Origin: Algoriphagus boritolerans DSM 17298 = JCM 18970
GTDB lineage: Bacteria; Bacteroidota; Bacteroidia; Cytophagales; Cyclobacteriaceae
NCBI RefSeq assembly: GCF_900108085.1
Contig: NZ_FNVR01000003.1
Coordinates: 1 to 64,000, forward strand
Direction of reading: 5' to 3'
Length of the DNA: 64,000 nt
Under the pieces are notes generated by a model. It made no database searches, had not been told where the DNA came from, and saw only the letters and a list, made by a program, of their open reading frames with translations. The translations under genes and the position numbers were made by a program. Shown here in pieces: positions 54,015-63,170 of this stretch (the stretch's first letter is position 1; each line of letters begins with the position of its first letter).

Positions 54015-55370
54015 ATGAAAAAATACCACTTCATCGCTGTCGGTGGAGCTGTGATGCACAATCTAGCCCTGGCCCTTGTCAAAAAAGGGGATCATGTCAC
54101 AGGTTCCGATGATGAAATCTACGAACCCTCCCGAACTCGACTCGCAAAGGCGGGAATCTTACCTGCCGAATACGGTTGGTTTCCAGAAAAAATAACTTCA
54201 GCTCTCGATGGAATCATCCTTGGGATGCATGCCCGAATCGATAATCCCGAACTGATCAAGGCTCAGGAATTAGGCATTCCGGTCTATTCTTTTCCGGAGT
54301 TTATTTATAACCAAAGCCAGGACAAAAAGCGCGTGGTGATCGCAGGCTCACACGGAAAGACTTCCATTACCGCGATCATTCTTCATGTCCTAAAGGATCT
54401 GAATATTGACTTTGATTACCTCGTTGGAGCTCAGATCGAAGGATTTGATTTGATGGTAAAGCTATCGGATGCGCCTGTCATCGTGATCGAAGGGGATGAA
54501 TACCTGACCTCTCCGCTAGATCGGAGGCCAAAGTTTTTTCATTACCATCATGACATTGTCCTGGTGAGCGGTATTGCTTGGGATCACTTCAATGTATTTC
54601 CTGATTTTAATGTGTATAAAGATCAATTTCTAAAGCTAATGAACCAAACTCCCCCAACCGGAGAATTGATCTATTGTGAGGTAGATCCGCTGGTGAAAGA
54701 GGCGGCCGAAAAATCAAGTATGTCAGGGCGAAAGACACCTTATCAGGCTCATCCCGCAGAGGTGATGCACGGAAAAACATTCCTGAAAACAGACAAGGGT
54801 CTGGTGCAAATTGGAATCTTCGGAGATCACAACCTCCAAAATCTTCAAGGCGCCATGGAAGTTTGTCGGGTTTTGGGTGTAACCAAAAGGCAGTTTTACG
54901 AGTCAATTCCCAAATTCAAAGGTGCGGCCAAGCGGCAGGAAATCCTCGCTGAAAATGAATCCGGAATTCTCTTCAGAGACTTTGCACACGCTCCTTCAAA
55001 ACTAAAAGCAACCGTAAACGCAGTTAAAAACCAGTTTCCAGACCGAAGACTCATCGCCGTTCAGGAACTACATACTTATTCCTCGCTGAATAAGGAATTT
55101 CTACCCAATTACGCTGATTGCATGAAAGAGACAGATGTGGCCATCATCTATTTGAACCCTCATGCAGCCGCACTCAAAAAGCTGGAGCTGATGGATCAAG
55201 ACACCCTTCGTGAAGGATTTAAACGACCGGATTTAATGCTTTTTACCGAAAGTCAGGCATTAAAAGACTACCTTTTGGCTCAGAATTATTCCAATACTAA
55301 CCTGCTTCTGATGAGTTCGGGAAATTATGACAACCTCGATCTCGAACCGTTAAAAGCAAAATTCAATTAA
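54015..55370 (+). CDS. mpl: UDP-MurNAc:L-Ala-gamma-D-Glu-meso-Dap ligase
   Basis: The 451-residue Mur-type ligase reattaches recovered murein tripeptide to UDP-MurNAc in peptidoglycan recycling. HFIAVGGAVMHNLALALVKKGDHVTGSDDEIYEPS starts the Rossmann domain. VVIAGSHGKTSITAIILHVL is the ATP-binding P-loop, EGDEYLTSPLDRRPKFFHY the central motif, and FRDFAHAPSKLKATVNAV the substrate segment. MurC would be longer and differ in these motifs, so Mpl is the better fit. A -7-like TAAGTTTG lies at 53978-53985. The DnaQ-like gene follows 3 bases after the stop. Confidence 0.9.
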   Translation: MKKYHFIAVGGAVMHNLALALVKKGDHVTGSDDEIYEPSRTRLAKAGILPAEYGWFPEKITSALDGIILGMHARIDNPELIKAQELGIPVYSFPEFIYNQSQDKKRVVIAGSHGKTSITAIILHVLKDLNIDFDYLVGAQIEGFDLMVKLSDAPVIVIEGDEYLTSPLDRRPKFFHYHHDIVLVSGIAWDHFNVFPDFNVYKDQFLKLMNQTPPTGELIYCEVDPLVKEAAEKSSMSGRKTPYQAHPAEVMHGKTFLKTDKGLVQIGIFGDHNLQNLQGAMEVCRVLGVTKRQFYESIPKFKGAAKRQEILAENESGILFRDFAHAPSKLKATVNAVKNQFPDRRLIAVQELHTYSSLNKEFLPNYADCMKETDVAIIYLNPHAAALKKLELMDQDTLREGFKRPDLMLFTESQALKDYLLAQNYSNTNLLLMSSGNYDNLDLEPLKAKFN

Positions 55371-55373
55371 CCA

Positions 55374-56180
55374 ATGAAACTTAATCTCAGAAATTCCATT
55401 TCCTTTTTTGATCTGGAAGCCACGGGCACCAATGTGGGTACTGATCGAATCGTGGAAATATCAATAGTCAAACTCCACCCCGATCAGGGTAGAGAAATCT
55501 ATACCAAAAAAGTAAACCCGGGAATACCAATTCCATTGGAAGCTTCCTTAATCCACGGGATTTATGACAAGGATGTCAAAAATGAACCTACATTCAAAGA
55601 CATCGCAAAGGAAATCCAGGCCTTTATTGGCAAATCCGATCTGGGTGGTTTCAATGTGCTGAAATACGACATTCCGCTGTTGGTAGAGGAATTCCTACGG
55701 GCAGGGATTGATTTTGACATCGAAAACCGTAACCTACTCGATGCTCAGAAGATTTTCTTCATGATGGAAAAGCGTAATCTTACCGCTGCCTATAAATTTT
55801 ACTGCGGCAGGACGTTGGAAAATGCGCACAGTGCCGAAGCCGATACGCTTGCGACTTTGGACGTATTCGAAGCCCAGGTAGAGCGCTACCAAGGAGAAGA
55901 AATGGAAGATCTCCAAGGAAACAAGGTTGGGATTTTTCAGAACGACATGAAAAAAATCCACGACATGGTCAACGAAAAGATGGTGGATCTAGCTGGTCGT
56001 TTTGTATTCAATTCTCAAGGTCAGGAGATTTTCAACTTTGGCAAGCACAAGGGAAAAACCATCGAACAGACGCTTAAAGAAGAACCGGGGTATTACGAAT
56101 GGATGATGAAAGGGGATTTTCCTCTCGATACTAAAAGAAAATTGACTCAGGTTAAGTTGCGTGGTTTCAACAATCGCTAA
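55374..56180 (+). CDS. DnaQ-like 3'-5' exonuclease with C-terminal FGKHKG domain
   Basis: The 268-residue protein has a DEDDh exonuclease domain: FFDLEATGTNVGTDRIVEI (first D-x-E), GGFNVLKYDIPLLVEEF and AHSAEADTLATLDVFE (final His and Asp). This is the proofreading-type fold acting on DNA or RNA ends. The last 60 residues contain FNFGKHKGKTIEQTLKEEPGYYEWM, the DUF3820-type motif also found fused to other nucleases. It starts 3 bases after mpl, so the two form an operon, though no functional link is known. Confidence 0.87.
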   Translation: MKLNLRNSISFFDLEATGTNVGTDRIVEISIVKLHPDQGREIYTKKVNPGIPIPLEASLIHGIYDKDVKNEPTFKDIAKEIQAFIGKSDLGGFNVLKYDIPLLVEEFLRAGIDFDIENRNLLDAQKIFFMMEKRNLTAAYKFYCGRTLENAHSAEADTLATLDVFEAQVERYQGEEMEDLQGNKVGIFQNDMKKIHDMVNEKMVDLAGRFVFNSQGQEIFNFGKHKGKTIEQTLKEEPGYYEWMMKGDFPLDTKRKLTQVKLRGFNNR

Positions 56181-56214
56181 GATTAACTTAGGACTTTAAC
56201 AACTATAAAAAGGT

Positions 56215-56272
56215 AAGGGTTAAAAGTTAATCGTTAATAGTGAGTTCACTTAACGCTTAACCTTTAACCCTT
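56215..56272. repeat. Long imperfect palindrome between the DnaQ-like and M48 genes
   Basis: Two 23-base arms, beginning AAGGGTTAAAAGTTAA and ending TTAACCTTTAACCCTT, pair at 21 of 23 positions. The loop TAGTGAGTTCAC contains a small palindrome. It resembles the element at 47226-47282 in both sequence and structure and lies between two convergent genes. Confidence 0.75.
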
Positions 56273-56318
56273 AACAATTTTCATTTCTCGTAAGCTGAAA
56301 ACTTCAACTGCAAACTGA

Positions 56319-57107
56319 TCACTTCTTATAATACTGCAGAGCCTTCGGCATGTTGGCATTCAATCGCTCAATTCTACGGTCTGGACCCGGGTGAGTGGAC
56401 AAAAATTCAGGAGGAGCTCCACCACCGGCAGCAGCCATTCTTTGCCAAAAAGCCGGAGCTTGCCGAGGATCGTAGCCTGCCATTGCCATGAAGATCAATC
56501 CCATCTCATCGGCTTCCAATTCGTGCTTTCTCGAAAAACTCAACATTCCCAATTGGGATCCGGCTCCCACACCCTGAAGCAAGATTTGCTGCATCATCGT
56601 GGGATTTTGACCCATTGCCGCGGAGGCACCACCTAGTAGTCCATTCAATAGCATGCCATTTGACATTCGCTCCCTTGCATGAGATGCCACAGCATGGGCA
56701 ATTTCATGCCCCATCACTACTGCTATTCCCGCCTCATCTTTCGTGATAGGTAAAATTCCGGTATAGAAAGCTACTTTTCCGCCAGGCATGCACCAGGCAT
56801 TAATCTGATCACTTTCGAGCAGGTTAAACTCCCATGCAAAATCATTTACCAAATCCTGATAGCCTTCCGAAACCAGGTAAGATTCCACAGCCTTAGCCAT
56901 TTTTTGACCTACTTTGACCACCATTTGCCCATTTGATGTTTTGGTCAGGTTTTTTTCTGCCGCGATTGCTTTTTTATATTCTTCATTGACCAATGGCTGA
57001 ATCTCCTCATTGGAAATAACCGCCAAGGACCGACGGCCCGTCAAAGGAACGGTGGTACAGGCATACGCCAAAAGTCCGGCACTAAAAATTAAGATTATTT
57101 TTTTCAT
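56319..57107 (-). CDS. M48-family metalloprotease lipoprotein
   Basis: The 262-residue protein has a lipoprotein signal with lipobox LAYAC (Cys 17) and a periplasmic zinc peptidase domain. The motif VVMGHEIAHAVASHARERM holds HExxH, and HELEADEMGLIFMAMAGYDP carries the third zinc ligand Glu. The layout is that of the BepA/LoiP-like secreted M48 proteases, which clean up outer-membrane proteins. It is monocistronic and divergent from the DUF4442 gene. Confidence 0.9.
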   Translation of the reverse strand: MKKIILIFSAGLLAYACTTVPLTGRRSLAVISNEEIQPLVNEEYKKAIAAEKNLTKTSNGQMVVKVGQKMAKAVESYLVSEGYQDLVNDFAWEFNLLESDQINAWCMPGGKVAFYTGILPITKDEAGIAVVMGHEIAHAVASHARERMSNGMLLNGLLGGASAAMGQNPTMMQQILLQGVGAGSQLGMLSFSRKHELEADEMGLIFMAMAGYDPRQAPAFWQRMAAAGGGAPPEFLSTHPGPDRRIERLNANMPKALQYYKK

Positions 57108-57200
57108 GATTGATTCGTTTCTTGTTTGATCAAATTCAAAAACAATACCAAGCTAAACCTATACAAGGAATTTTAGTACTTTGGTTCAAATTCAAAAAAA

Positions 57201-57707
57201 ATGGAAACTCAACTCACCACTCCAACGCTTTCGCGGGCGGCACTTGCCTATCAGCGAAAGATGACCAATCCATTCATTTTTTGGCTTGCCATGTTGATAA
57301 AATTACCTTCAGCGGTTTTTTGGAGACTAAAAATTAAGACGCTCAACACTGAAAAATGTGAGGTGACGATTCCCTATTTCTGGAGATCACAAAACCCCTT
57401 TAAGTCGATTTATTTCGCGGCTTTGGCAGGCGCTGCAGAACTGAGCACAGGGGCTCTTTGTCAGTTGGCTTTGGCCGGAAAAGGTCAATTCAGCATGTTG
57501 GTGGTGGATTTCCGCGCCGAATACTCCAAAAAAGCCAATTCTAAAATCACCTTTTCGTGCAATCAGGGGGAAGAATTATTTTCTTTGATCAATTCCTTGA
57601 AAGTTGGTGAAGCAACACAGCTTACCATGATTTCGACTGGAAAAAACACATCAGATGAATTAGTCGCAAAATTTTTTGTCACTTGGTCATTCAAGCGAAA
57701 AAGCTAA
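57201..57707 (+). CDS. DUF4442 hotdog-fold protein
   Basis: The 168-residue protein follows the DUF4442 pattern: an N-terminal FWLAMLIKLPSAVFWRLKI helix, then VTIPYFWRSQNPFKSIYFAALAGAAELSTG, the long hotdog helix. The strand VVDFRAEYSKKANSKITFSC comes later. DUF4442 is related to acyl-CoA thioesterases, but the usual catalytic Asp is not obvious and its activity is unknown. Its last 4 bases overlap the end of the convergent gene. Confidence 0.8.
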   Translation: METQLTTPTLSRAALAYQRKMTNPFIFWLAMLIKLPSAVFWRLKIKTLNTEKCEVTIPYFWRSQNPFKSIYFAALAGAAELSTGALCQLALAGKGQFSMLVVDFRAEYSKKANSKITFSCNQGEELFSLINSLKVGEATQLTMISTGKNTSDELVAKFFVTWSFKRKS

Positions 57708-58435
57708 TCCATCAAATAAGACTCGATTCGGATAAACTCCTTCAGACTTGTTAAAACCCGGTCTTTTGACCAATCCAGAAACTCGTGCTGCAGGTGAAAT
57801 TGATTGAAACGAATGATGAGTTGATCCCATTGGTCACGATCCAATTCATAGCTTGCCATCAATTCCGTGCGGATTGAATCTGAGTCAATCACTTCCAAAT
57901 AACCTTCTCTACGCTTGATCCACTCCAACTGTTGAGCATATCGTCTGAGCTGGGTGTTCCTTTTTGTAAAGTAACTAATCGCCCCATAAATGGCCACTCC
58001 GGGGCTGCCGTTTGAGGTTCCAATACCCATACTGACATTCTGTGAGAGGCTTTTTTCCTGATCGGGTTCATTTTCGGATAGATAGAGTTTTCCATCTTTA
58101 AATCTAAACCTGTACGGTTCCGCATCTACTTGAAAGGTTGGAAGTAATCTGGCGCGATCTTGAATCTGAAGCAGCATAAACCGATCAGATCCAAGAATCA
58201 CCTGCTGATCATAAAATCCTGCGAAACTCAACACCAAGGTATCTCCCATCATCCCCTGAATTGAAAAATAACCTCTCGGGTTGGTCAAAACGGACTCTTT
58301 TCCCTTAATCGACACCGTCACTCCTTCCAGGTACTTTTTGTCAAAAGAGTCCAGGACATTTCCTGAATAGCTCGTCTGACAAATTGCCGAAGCTGTGAGC
58401 AAACCAAAACAAAGAAGGAGAATGAGACCTTTCAT
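57704..58435 (-). CDS. Secreted protein with carboxypeptidase-like regulatory domain
   Basis: The 243-residue protein has a signal peptide ending TASAICQ. A CarboxypepD_reg-like domain follows (SGNVLDSFDKKYLEGVTVSIKGKESVLTNPRGYFSIQG, residues about 25-95). The next part contains AISYFTKRNTQLRRYAQQLEWI and an alpha-helical C-terminus. Such proteins are found in the Bacteroidota periplasm or outer membrane with no known function. It is monocistronic. Confidence 0.78.
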   Translation of the reverse strand: MKGLILLLCFGLLTASAICQTSYSGNVLDSFDKKYLEGVTVSIKGKESVLTNPRGYFSIQGMMGDTLVLSFAGFYDQQVILGSDRFMLLQIQDRARLLPTFQVDAEPYRFRFKDGKLYLSENEPDQEKSLSQNVSMGIGTSNGSPGVAIYGAISYFTKRNTQLRRYAQQLEWIKRREGYLEVIDSDSIRTELMASYELDRDQWDQLIIRFNQFHLQHEFLDWSKDRVLTSLKEFIRIESYLMD

Positions 58436-58505
58436 TAGTCCTGCAAATTACGACCTGATTTTTTAATGGAAAAAAGCTCCTCGTTAAAGTACCTAAAGTA
58501 ATGAC

Positions 58506-58706
58506 TTACTTCCGTGATTTGATCTCCAGCAACTGATCTATCCCGAGAAACTCAGACTTTCCTGTCCGATATCAATACCGATTTGCGGGAATTTTTATTC
58601 CTTGAAATTCGACCTCATCTTTAAGATCAATAATTTCTCCTTTTTGGTTGAGCTCATCCAGATAAAACTTAAACCCGCATAATGCATTAGGAACCGTAGT
58701 TAGAGG
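58506..58706 (-). pseudogene. Frameshifted tail of an unidentified gene
   Basis: On the minus strand one frame reads VPNALCGFKFYLDELNQKGE, then IIDLKDEVEFQGIKIPANRY, and stops. After a frameshift within about 10 bases it continues RTGKSEFLGIDQLLEIKSRK to a stop at 58506. The two halves fit together as one coding sequence with normal codon use, and the fold pattern recalls the C-termini of DUF6503-like lipoproteins. That match is weak, so I give no name. Confidence 0.5.
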
Positions 58707-59147
58707 TTAAAATCAATGAAAATCAATTATTTAACGAATGAGGCAGAGCATCGCTTTGGTGAATGATTTAAATGCAGCGAAGCGATGGGTTTTGAAGCAT
58801 TTTAGCCTCGCAATAGGAAGTCTAATGGATATTGGCGGGTTAAAGCAAACATCCGGTAATTTCCTGGATCGAAATCGAAGTATCAGATAGCTTTTTAATA
58901 GGGTACTCGGACTACCCGGTAGCTTGTTCTGTTCAGAGTTTCAGTCCTGACAGCGTCCTGGATCTGTTAATTCCATTGACCCATGGTTTTTAGGATCGTG
59001 GTATTCGATTGGCTTCAGAATAAAATCCCGACCTGTTATTTTATTGGTACTGCTTTTTCGGTCTGGCAGGAAAACAAACCCAAAAGAGCTCTGATCAGAA
59101 AAATCGGGATCCTGCTTTTTTCTTTTCAATCTAATTAATTTCGCTCT
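58707..59147. other. No recognisable gene
   Basis: About 440 bases upstream of the GluQ-like gene. They hold an 8-bp inverted repeat at about 58748-58787 (arms CATCGCTT and AAGCGATG) but no convincing coding sequence. An 85-codon minus-strand frame at 58941-59198 overlaps the start of the next gene and looks random. Confidence 0.4.
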
Positions 59148-60026
59148 ATGAATTTCAACCTGACACGCATCGCCCCTACTCCCAGTGGTTTTTTGCATTT
59201 AGGCAATGCCTATTCCTTTCTCAAAACAAAAGCACTGGCAGAAAAACACGGAGCCAAGATTTTACTTCGGATCGATGATCTGGATCGGGACAGATACCGA
59301 CCCGAATATGTACAGGATATCTTCGACACCTTGGATTTCCTGGAAATTCCGATTGACCTTGGACCAAAAAATCTTCAGGAATTTGAAAACGAATGGTCAC
59401 AAATTCATCGCATGAAAATGTATACGGAGGGAATGGATCGGCTGAGATCTACGGGAAAACTTTTTGCCTGTGACTGTTCAAGGAAAAAAATCCAGCAGCT
59501 TGATCCATCAGGGTATTATTTGGGACAATGTCTGGAGCGCAGACTTTCTCTCGACAAACCTGAAGTAGCATGGAGAATGGATACCTCAGAATCTGATGTG
59601 GTTCATTTCATCGAATATCCAGATCAAAAAAAAACCGCCTTCATTCCCCAGGATTCCTTGTTTTATGTAGCGCGGAAAAAAGATGGCATGCCCGCATACC
59701 AGCTTACCTCCCTGTTGGATGATCTTCATTTTGGGGTAGATTTAATCGTGAGGGGCAAGGATCTTTTTCCCTCAACCCTGGCACAGCTTGATCTGGCCCG
59801 AAATCTAGGTGAGGAAAAATTCAGGCAGATCACATTTCATCATCATTCGTTGATAAAAAGCCCGGAGCAGGTGAAGCTTTCCAAATCAGCTGGAGCTACT
59901 TCGATTCAATATTTGAGAAAAGAAGGGAAAAACCTTCAGGAAATTTTGGGAATCATTGGAAAATGGATCGGTCACGAAGTTCCAATTTCCACATTCGAGA
60001 ATTTCAAATCAGTGCAAAAAAAATAG
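59148..60026 (+). CDS. gluQ: Glutamyl-Q tRNA(Asp) synthetase-like protein
   Basis: The 292-residue protein is a shortened glutamyl-tRNA synthetase without the anticodon-binding domain, as in GluQ-RS, which attaches glutamate to queuosine in tRNA-Asp. PTPSGFLHLGNAYSF is the HIGH-type motif, DDLDRDRYRPEY follows, and CDCSRKKI with YYLGQC forms the CxC...YxxxC zinc site. VKLSKSAGA is the KMSKS-type motif. Its target would be the tRNA-Asp species encoded in this window. A hairpin terminator of the convergent peptidase gene covers its stop codon. Confidence 0.82.
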   Translation: MNFNLTRIAPTPSGFLHLGNAYSFLKTKALAEKHGAKILLRIDDLDRDRYRPEYVQDIFDTLDFLEIPIDLGPKNLQEFENEWSQIHRMKMYTEGMDRLRSTGKLFACDCSRKKIQQLDPSGYYLGQCLERRLSLDKPEVAWRMDTSESDVVHFIEYPDQKKTAFIPQDSLFYVARKKDGMPAYQLTSLLDDLHFGVDLIVRGKDLFPSTLAQLDLARNLGEEKFRQITFHHHSLIKSPEQVKLSKSAGATSIQYLRKEGKNLQEILGIIGKWIGHEVPISTFENFKSVQKK

Positions 60027-60049
60027 GTCCGCGCTTTTGCCCGGACCTA
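60015..60049 (-). terminator. Terminator of the S10 peptidase gene, overlapping the gluQ stop
   Basis: Arms TAGGTCCG and CGGACCTA enclose a 10-base loop. On the minus strand they are followed by eight T, supplied by the AAAAAAAA of the last gluQ codons. The gluQ stop TAG is the first part of the left arm. Confidence 0.75.
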
Positions 60050-60081
60050 AATTCAAATCCCAAACTATAAATTTCAAATCC

Positions 60082-61563
60082 TTAATACTTTGCTGGCTTT
60101 CCAGGTGCTACAGTTGACTTTTGGATAAACTGCCGGATATCTTCATTGGAAGTCGCCAAATCCTCGGCACGTAGATACATCATGTGTCCGGATCGGTATC
60201 CTTTGAAATCAATCCTGTCCTTCATTCTTCCGGTAGGATCGATGTGCCATGTGCTGTATTTGGCATTGAAATAATCCGTCCCTCCATCAAAGTACCCCGA
60301 TTGAACCATCAAGTGAAGGTATGGATTCTGCCGCATGGCAGTACCCAAATCGTATCCGGTGGTTTCATTGCTGCGATCCCAAGGATTCACCGGACCAAAT
60401 AGGTTATAAGTCAAATCGGTGTCAAATTTCAGGACATTTTTTGCATAAATATTAAATGCAGGTGCAAAAGCATGATTCCAGCTCGTCAAAGCGGGATCAA
60501 AATCATAGCGCTCTCCGCCCTTCATCCGGTCAAAGCCTTTGTATCGACTATCCAATCGCCCAATGGTCATTCCATCCCGCTCTCGGAGAAGTTCCTTCCA
60601 AAAGAAACTGGTCGGCACCATCAGGTTATGCTCTAGAATTGATTCTTTACTTAAACCTGAGTAATAGGACATTTTGGTGGCAATAGCATCCCGCTCAGCG
60701 TCTGAGAGCAATCCGCCTTTGGTCATGGCCGGCAACACTTCATTCAATGCAAAAGGCTCCACAATTGCCAATAACTCATCCAAATCTTTATTTTGGAGAT
60801 CATCAGGCAAGGCTTTGTGATACCATGCGGTAGCCGCATAATAGGGCCAATAATTTGCCATCTTCACAGGTCCACCCCGCTCGATTCCCATGTCTGTCGG
60901 GGACACCAAAATCACTCCGTTAAAAAACATCCAGTGAGCGTTTTGGAGTTGGGCTACCAAACCCGCTACCCGAGTGGTGCCATAGCTTTCTCCGATGAGG
61001 TATTTTGGGGAGGCCCATCGATTGACCCGAGTCACAAATGTATTTACCCAATCGGCGAGGTATTTGATATCCGAATTGATTCCAAAAAAAGTACTTCGTG
61101 GCGTATCTTCTTTCACAATTCGGGAATAACCGGAATTCACCGGATCCACGTAAACAATGTCTGCCACATCCAGAATGGAATGGGGATTTGCTTTGGTACC
61201 GTAAGGCTGCACCGGATAGCCTTCATCATCTATATTCAAGATCACGGGACCGGTGTAGGCTAGGTGCATCCAGATGGAAGCCGAACCCGGCCCTCCGTTG
61301 AAACTGATAACCAACGGCCTTGAGGCCTTATCAGAGACATCAGTTCGTTCATAGTAAGTGTAAAAAAGTGAAGCAATCGGTTCCCCGTTTTCATCCCAAA
61401 CAGGCTGTGTACCAGCGGTGGCTTTGTAGGGGACTCGTTTGCCTTTTATAGTAACCTCTGCGGTTGATTCCACTTTAGATTCCAATTCTATTTTCCTGAC
61501 AGACTGGCCAAACGCCGCCGACAAGCAAAGCAGGAATGCAAGGGTAAAGTATAATTTTCTCAT
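60082..61563 (-). CDS. Serine carboxypeptidase-like peptidase (S10)
   Basis: The 493-residue enzyme has a signal peptide ending SAAFGQS and the S10 alpha/beta-hydrolase motifs. SFNGGPGSASIWMHL is the oxyanion-side motif, IGESYGTTRVAGLV holds the catalytic Ser, and QSGYFDGGTDYF the Asp. The C-terminal GHMMYLR has the catalytic His. It is expected in the periplasm, trimming C-terminal residues of peptides. It is monocistronic, with its own terminator. Confidence 0.9.
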   Translation of the reverse strand: MRKLYFTLAFLLCLSAAFGQSVRKIELESKVESTAEVTIKGKRVPYKATAGTQPVWDENGEPIASLFYTYYERTDVSDKASRPLVISFNGGPGSASIWMHLAYTGPVILNIDDEGYPVQPYGTKANPHSILDVADIVYVDPVNSGYSRIVKEDTPRSTFFGINSDIKYLADWVNTFVTRVNRWASPKYLIGESYGTTRVAGLVAQLQNAHWMFFNGVILVSPTDMGIERGGPVKMANYWPYYAATAWYHKALPDDLQNKDLDELLAIVEPFALNEVLPAMTKGGLLSDAERDAIATKMSYYSGLSKESILEHNLMVPTSFFWKELLRERDGMTIGRLDSRYKGFDRMKGGERYDFDPALTSWNHAFAPAFNIYAKNVLKFDTDLTYNLFGPVNPWDRSNETTGYDLGTAMRQNPYLHLMVQSGYFDGGTDYFNAKYSTWHIDPTGRMKDRIDFKGYRSGHMMYLRAEDLATSNEDIRQFIQKSTVAPGKPAKY

Positions 61564-61647
61564 AAGTTGAAGATGGTTTTTGAAGGAAATAACAAGTTTT
61601 CAAGTTAATCCGAGCTTAGAATTACAGGAATGGATCCAGCCTTGGAA

Positions 61648-62367
61648 TTACTTTGATGTACCGTATCCTACTAATTTGGCAATCACGACTGCAGGATAAA
61701 GTATTCCCGTGGTGGACAGAAAAACAGAGAGCATTTTGGACATGATATTTATTGGCGTGTAATCACCGAATCCAACTGTAGTCAGGCAAACCAAACTAAA
61801 ATAAATGTAAGTCGAAAAGTCCTCATCCAGCCCTTGGAGTTCTTTGACTTCTATAACCTCGGAGAATCCTGTAATAGAATCTCCCACTACGATGTGGATC
61901 ACCTCAAAACCGAATGCTCCCAGAATTGCAACCAAGAGATAGACATTGATTGCTCCAATTATCCGATAAAGGTTGACCTCGCTATTCCTAAACAGCAACC
62001 GAATATTCACAAAGATAAAGACACCCATATTGATGAGTCCAAAAACCCGCTCAAGGAGGTAAAATTCAAAAGGCAAATCACTAAATCGAAGAATTCGTAA
62101 AGACAGCTGACAGAGGAATAACAAAAGCGTCAAGACAATAATAAACTTATTATCAGAGGACCAAATTCCGGTAAAAAACAGAAAAAGAAAGACTGAATTG
62201 ACAAAAAACATATTAATGTGACCGTATTCAATCAAAACAGGCAAAACAAATACAGTAAAAATCAACGCAACCAACAAGGTCACGAAACTGACATCATTTA
62301 ACCAATATTCATTGATGTGCTTGAAAACGCTCCGCACATTAGATTTTTTGGCGTCTTCTTTTTCCAT
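61648..62367 (-). CDS. Two-pore-type potassium channel family protein
   Basis: The ATG at 62367 is chosen; a TTG one codon upstream is also in frame. The 239-residue protein has a cluster of hydrophobic helices and then the pore-helix/selectivity filter segment YFSLVCLTTVGFGDYTPIN (TVGFGD). This is the K+-selective filter of Ion_trans_2 channels. No C-terminal RCK domain is present. Its start overlaps the stop of the PhzF-like gene by one base, so it is co-transcribed with phzF and the DinB-like gene. Confidence 0.85.
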   Translation of the reverse strand: MEKEDAKKSNVRSVFKHINEYWLNDVSFVTLLVALIFTVFVLPVLIEYGHINMFFVNSVFLFLFFTGIWSSDNKFIIVLTLLLFLCQLSLRILRFSDLPFEFYLLERVFGLINMGVFIFVNIRLLFRNSEVNLYRIIGAINVYLLVAILGAFGFEVIHIVVGDSITGFSEVIEVKELQGLDEDFSTYIYFSLVCLTTVGFGDYTPINIMSKMLSVFLSTTGILYPAVVIAKLVGYGTSK

Positions 62368-63167
62368 CAATCTTTTAACTGAATAAAACCCTCTAAAACT
62401 CCTACAGCTTTTCCTTTGATCAACACCCGATCATCCTGCTTTTCCAGATAGAGCTCCCCTCCTCTTTTACTCGCCTGAAATGCCCTCAATTGAGTTTTTC
62501 CAGTCTTTTGATTCCAATAATCCATCAAAGCGCAGTGTGCAAATCCGGTAACAGGGTCTTCAGGAACACCCACGTTTGGTCCAAAAAAGCGACTTACAAT
62601 ATCATATTCGCCTGATCCTTCGGCGGTGACAATAAATCCCTCCTCGCTGTATTTTGCAATTTCCCCAAAATCAGGAGTCAGATTCCTTACCGCTTGGTCG
62701 TTTTCCAATTCGAAAATCCAATTCTTCTTCAATTGAGCAGCCTGAACTATTGGGAAGCCAAACAGCTCCTGACTGAAATGGGGATGAAAATCAATATAGG
62801 TAGGGATCAACGGAAAGTCCATAATCAGCCAATCCCCCTCTCTTTTCACCCTCAATTCACCACTTTTGGTGTCAAAATGCATCATCGATCCGGGTGTGGC
62901 CCAGCCTGATTGCAACATCCAAAAAGCCGAAGCCAAGGTCGCATGACCACAGAGATCAATCTCCAGTATAGGTGTAAACCACCTTAGTGAGAAAAAACCA
63001 GATGGTGCGGATTTTTGGACAAAGGCCGTTTCACTCAGGTTCATTTCCATGGCGATGGATTGCATTTGGTCTGAGGAAAGCGCTTGTTCCAGAAGGCAAA
63101 CACCCGCCGGATTACCGGCGAATGCGCGATTGGTAAATGCATCGATAACTGCGATTGGAATATTCAT
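62367..63167 (-). CDS. PhzF-like isomerase
   Basis: The 266-residue protein has the diaminopimelate-epimerase-like fold of PhzF. FTNRAFAGNPAGVCLLE is followed by EMNLSETAFVQK, where the Glu matches the catalytic acid/base. DLCGHATLASAFW and EDPVTGFAHCALMDYW are further signatures. Members isomerise small compounds; phenazine synthesis itself is not indicated, as no phz genes are near. It lies 3 bases after the DinB-like gene and overlaps the channel gene. Confidence 0.88.
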   Translation of the reverse strand: MNIPIAVIDAFTNRAFAGNPAGVCLLEQALSSDQMQSIAMEMNLSETAFVQKSAPSGFFSLRWFTPILEIDLCGHATLASAFWMLQSGWATPGSMMHFDTKSGELRVKREGDWLIMDFPLIPTYIDFHPHFSQELFGFPIVQAAQLKKNWIFELENDQAVRNLTPDFGEIAKYSEEGFIVTAEGSGEYDIVSRFFGPNVGVPEDPVTGFAHCALMDYWNQKTGKTQLRAFQASKRGGELYLEKQDDRVLIKGKAVGVLEGFIQLKD

Positions 63168-63170
63168 GGA

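Noticed and set aside
62367-63167. Phenazine biosynthesis locus because of the PhzF-like protein
   Set aside because: No other phz genes in the window; PhzF-like isomerases are widespread in non-producers.
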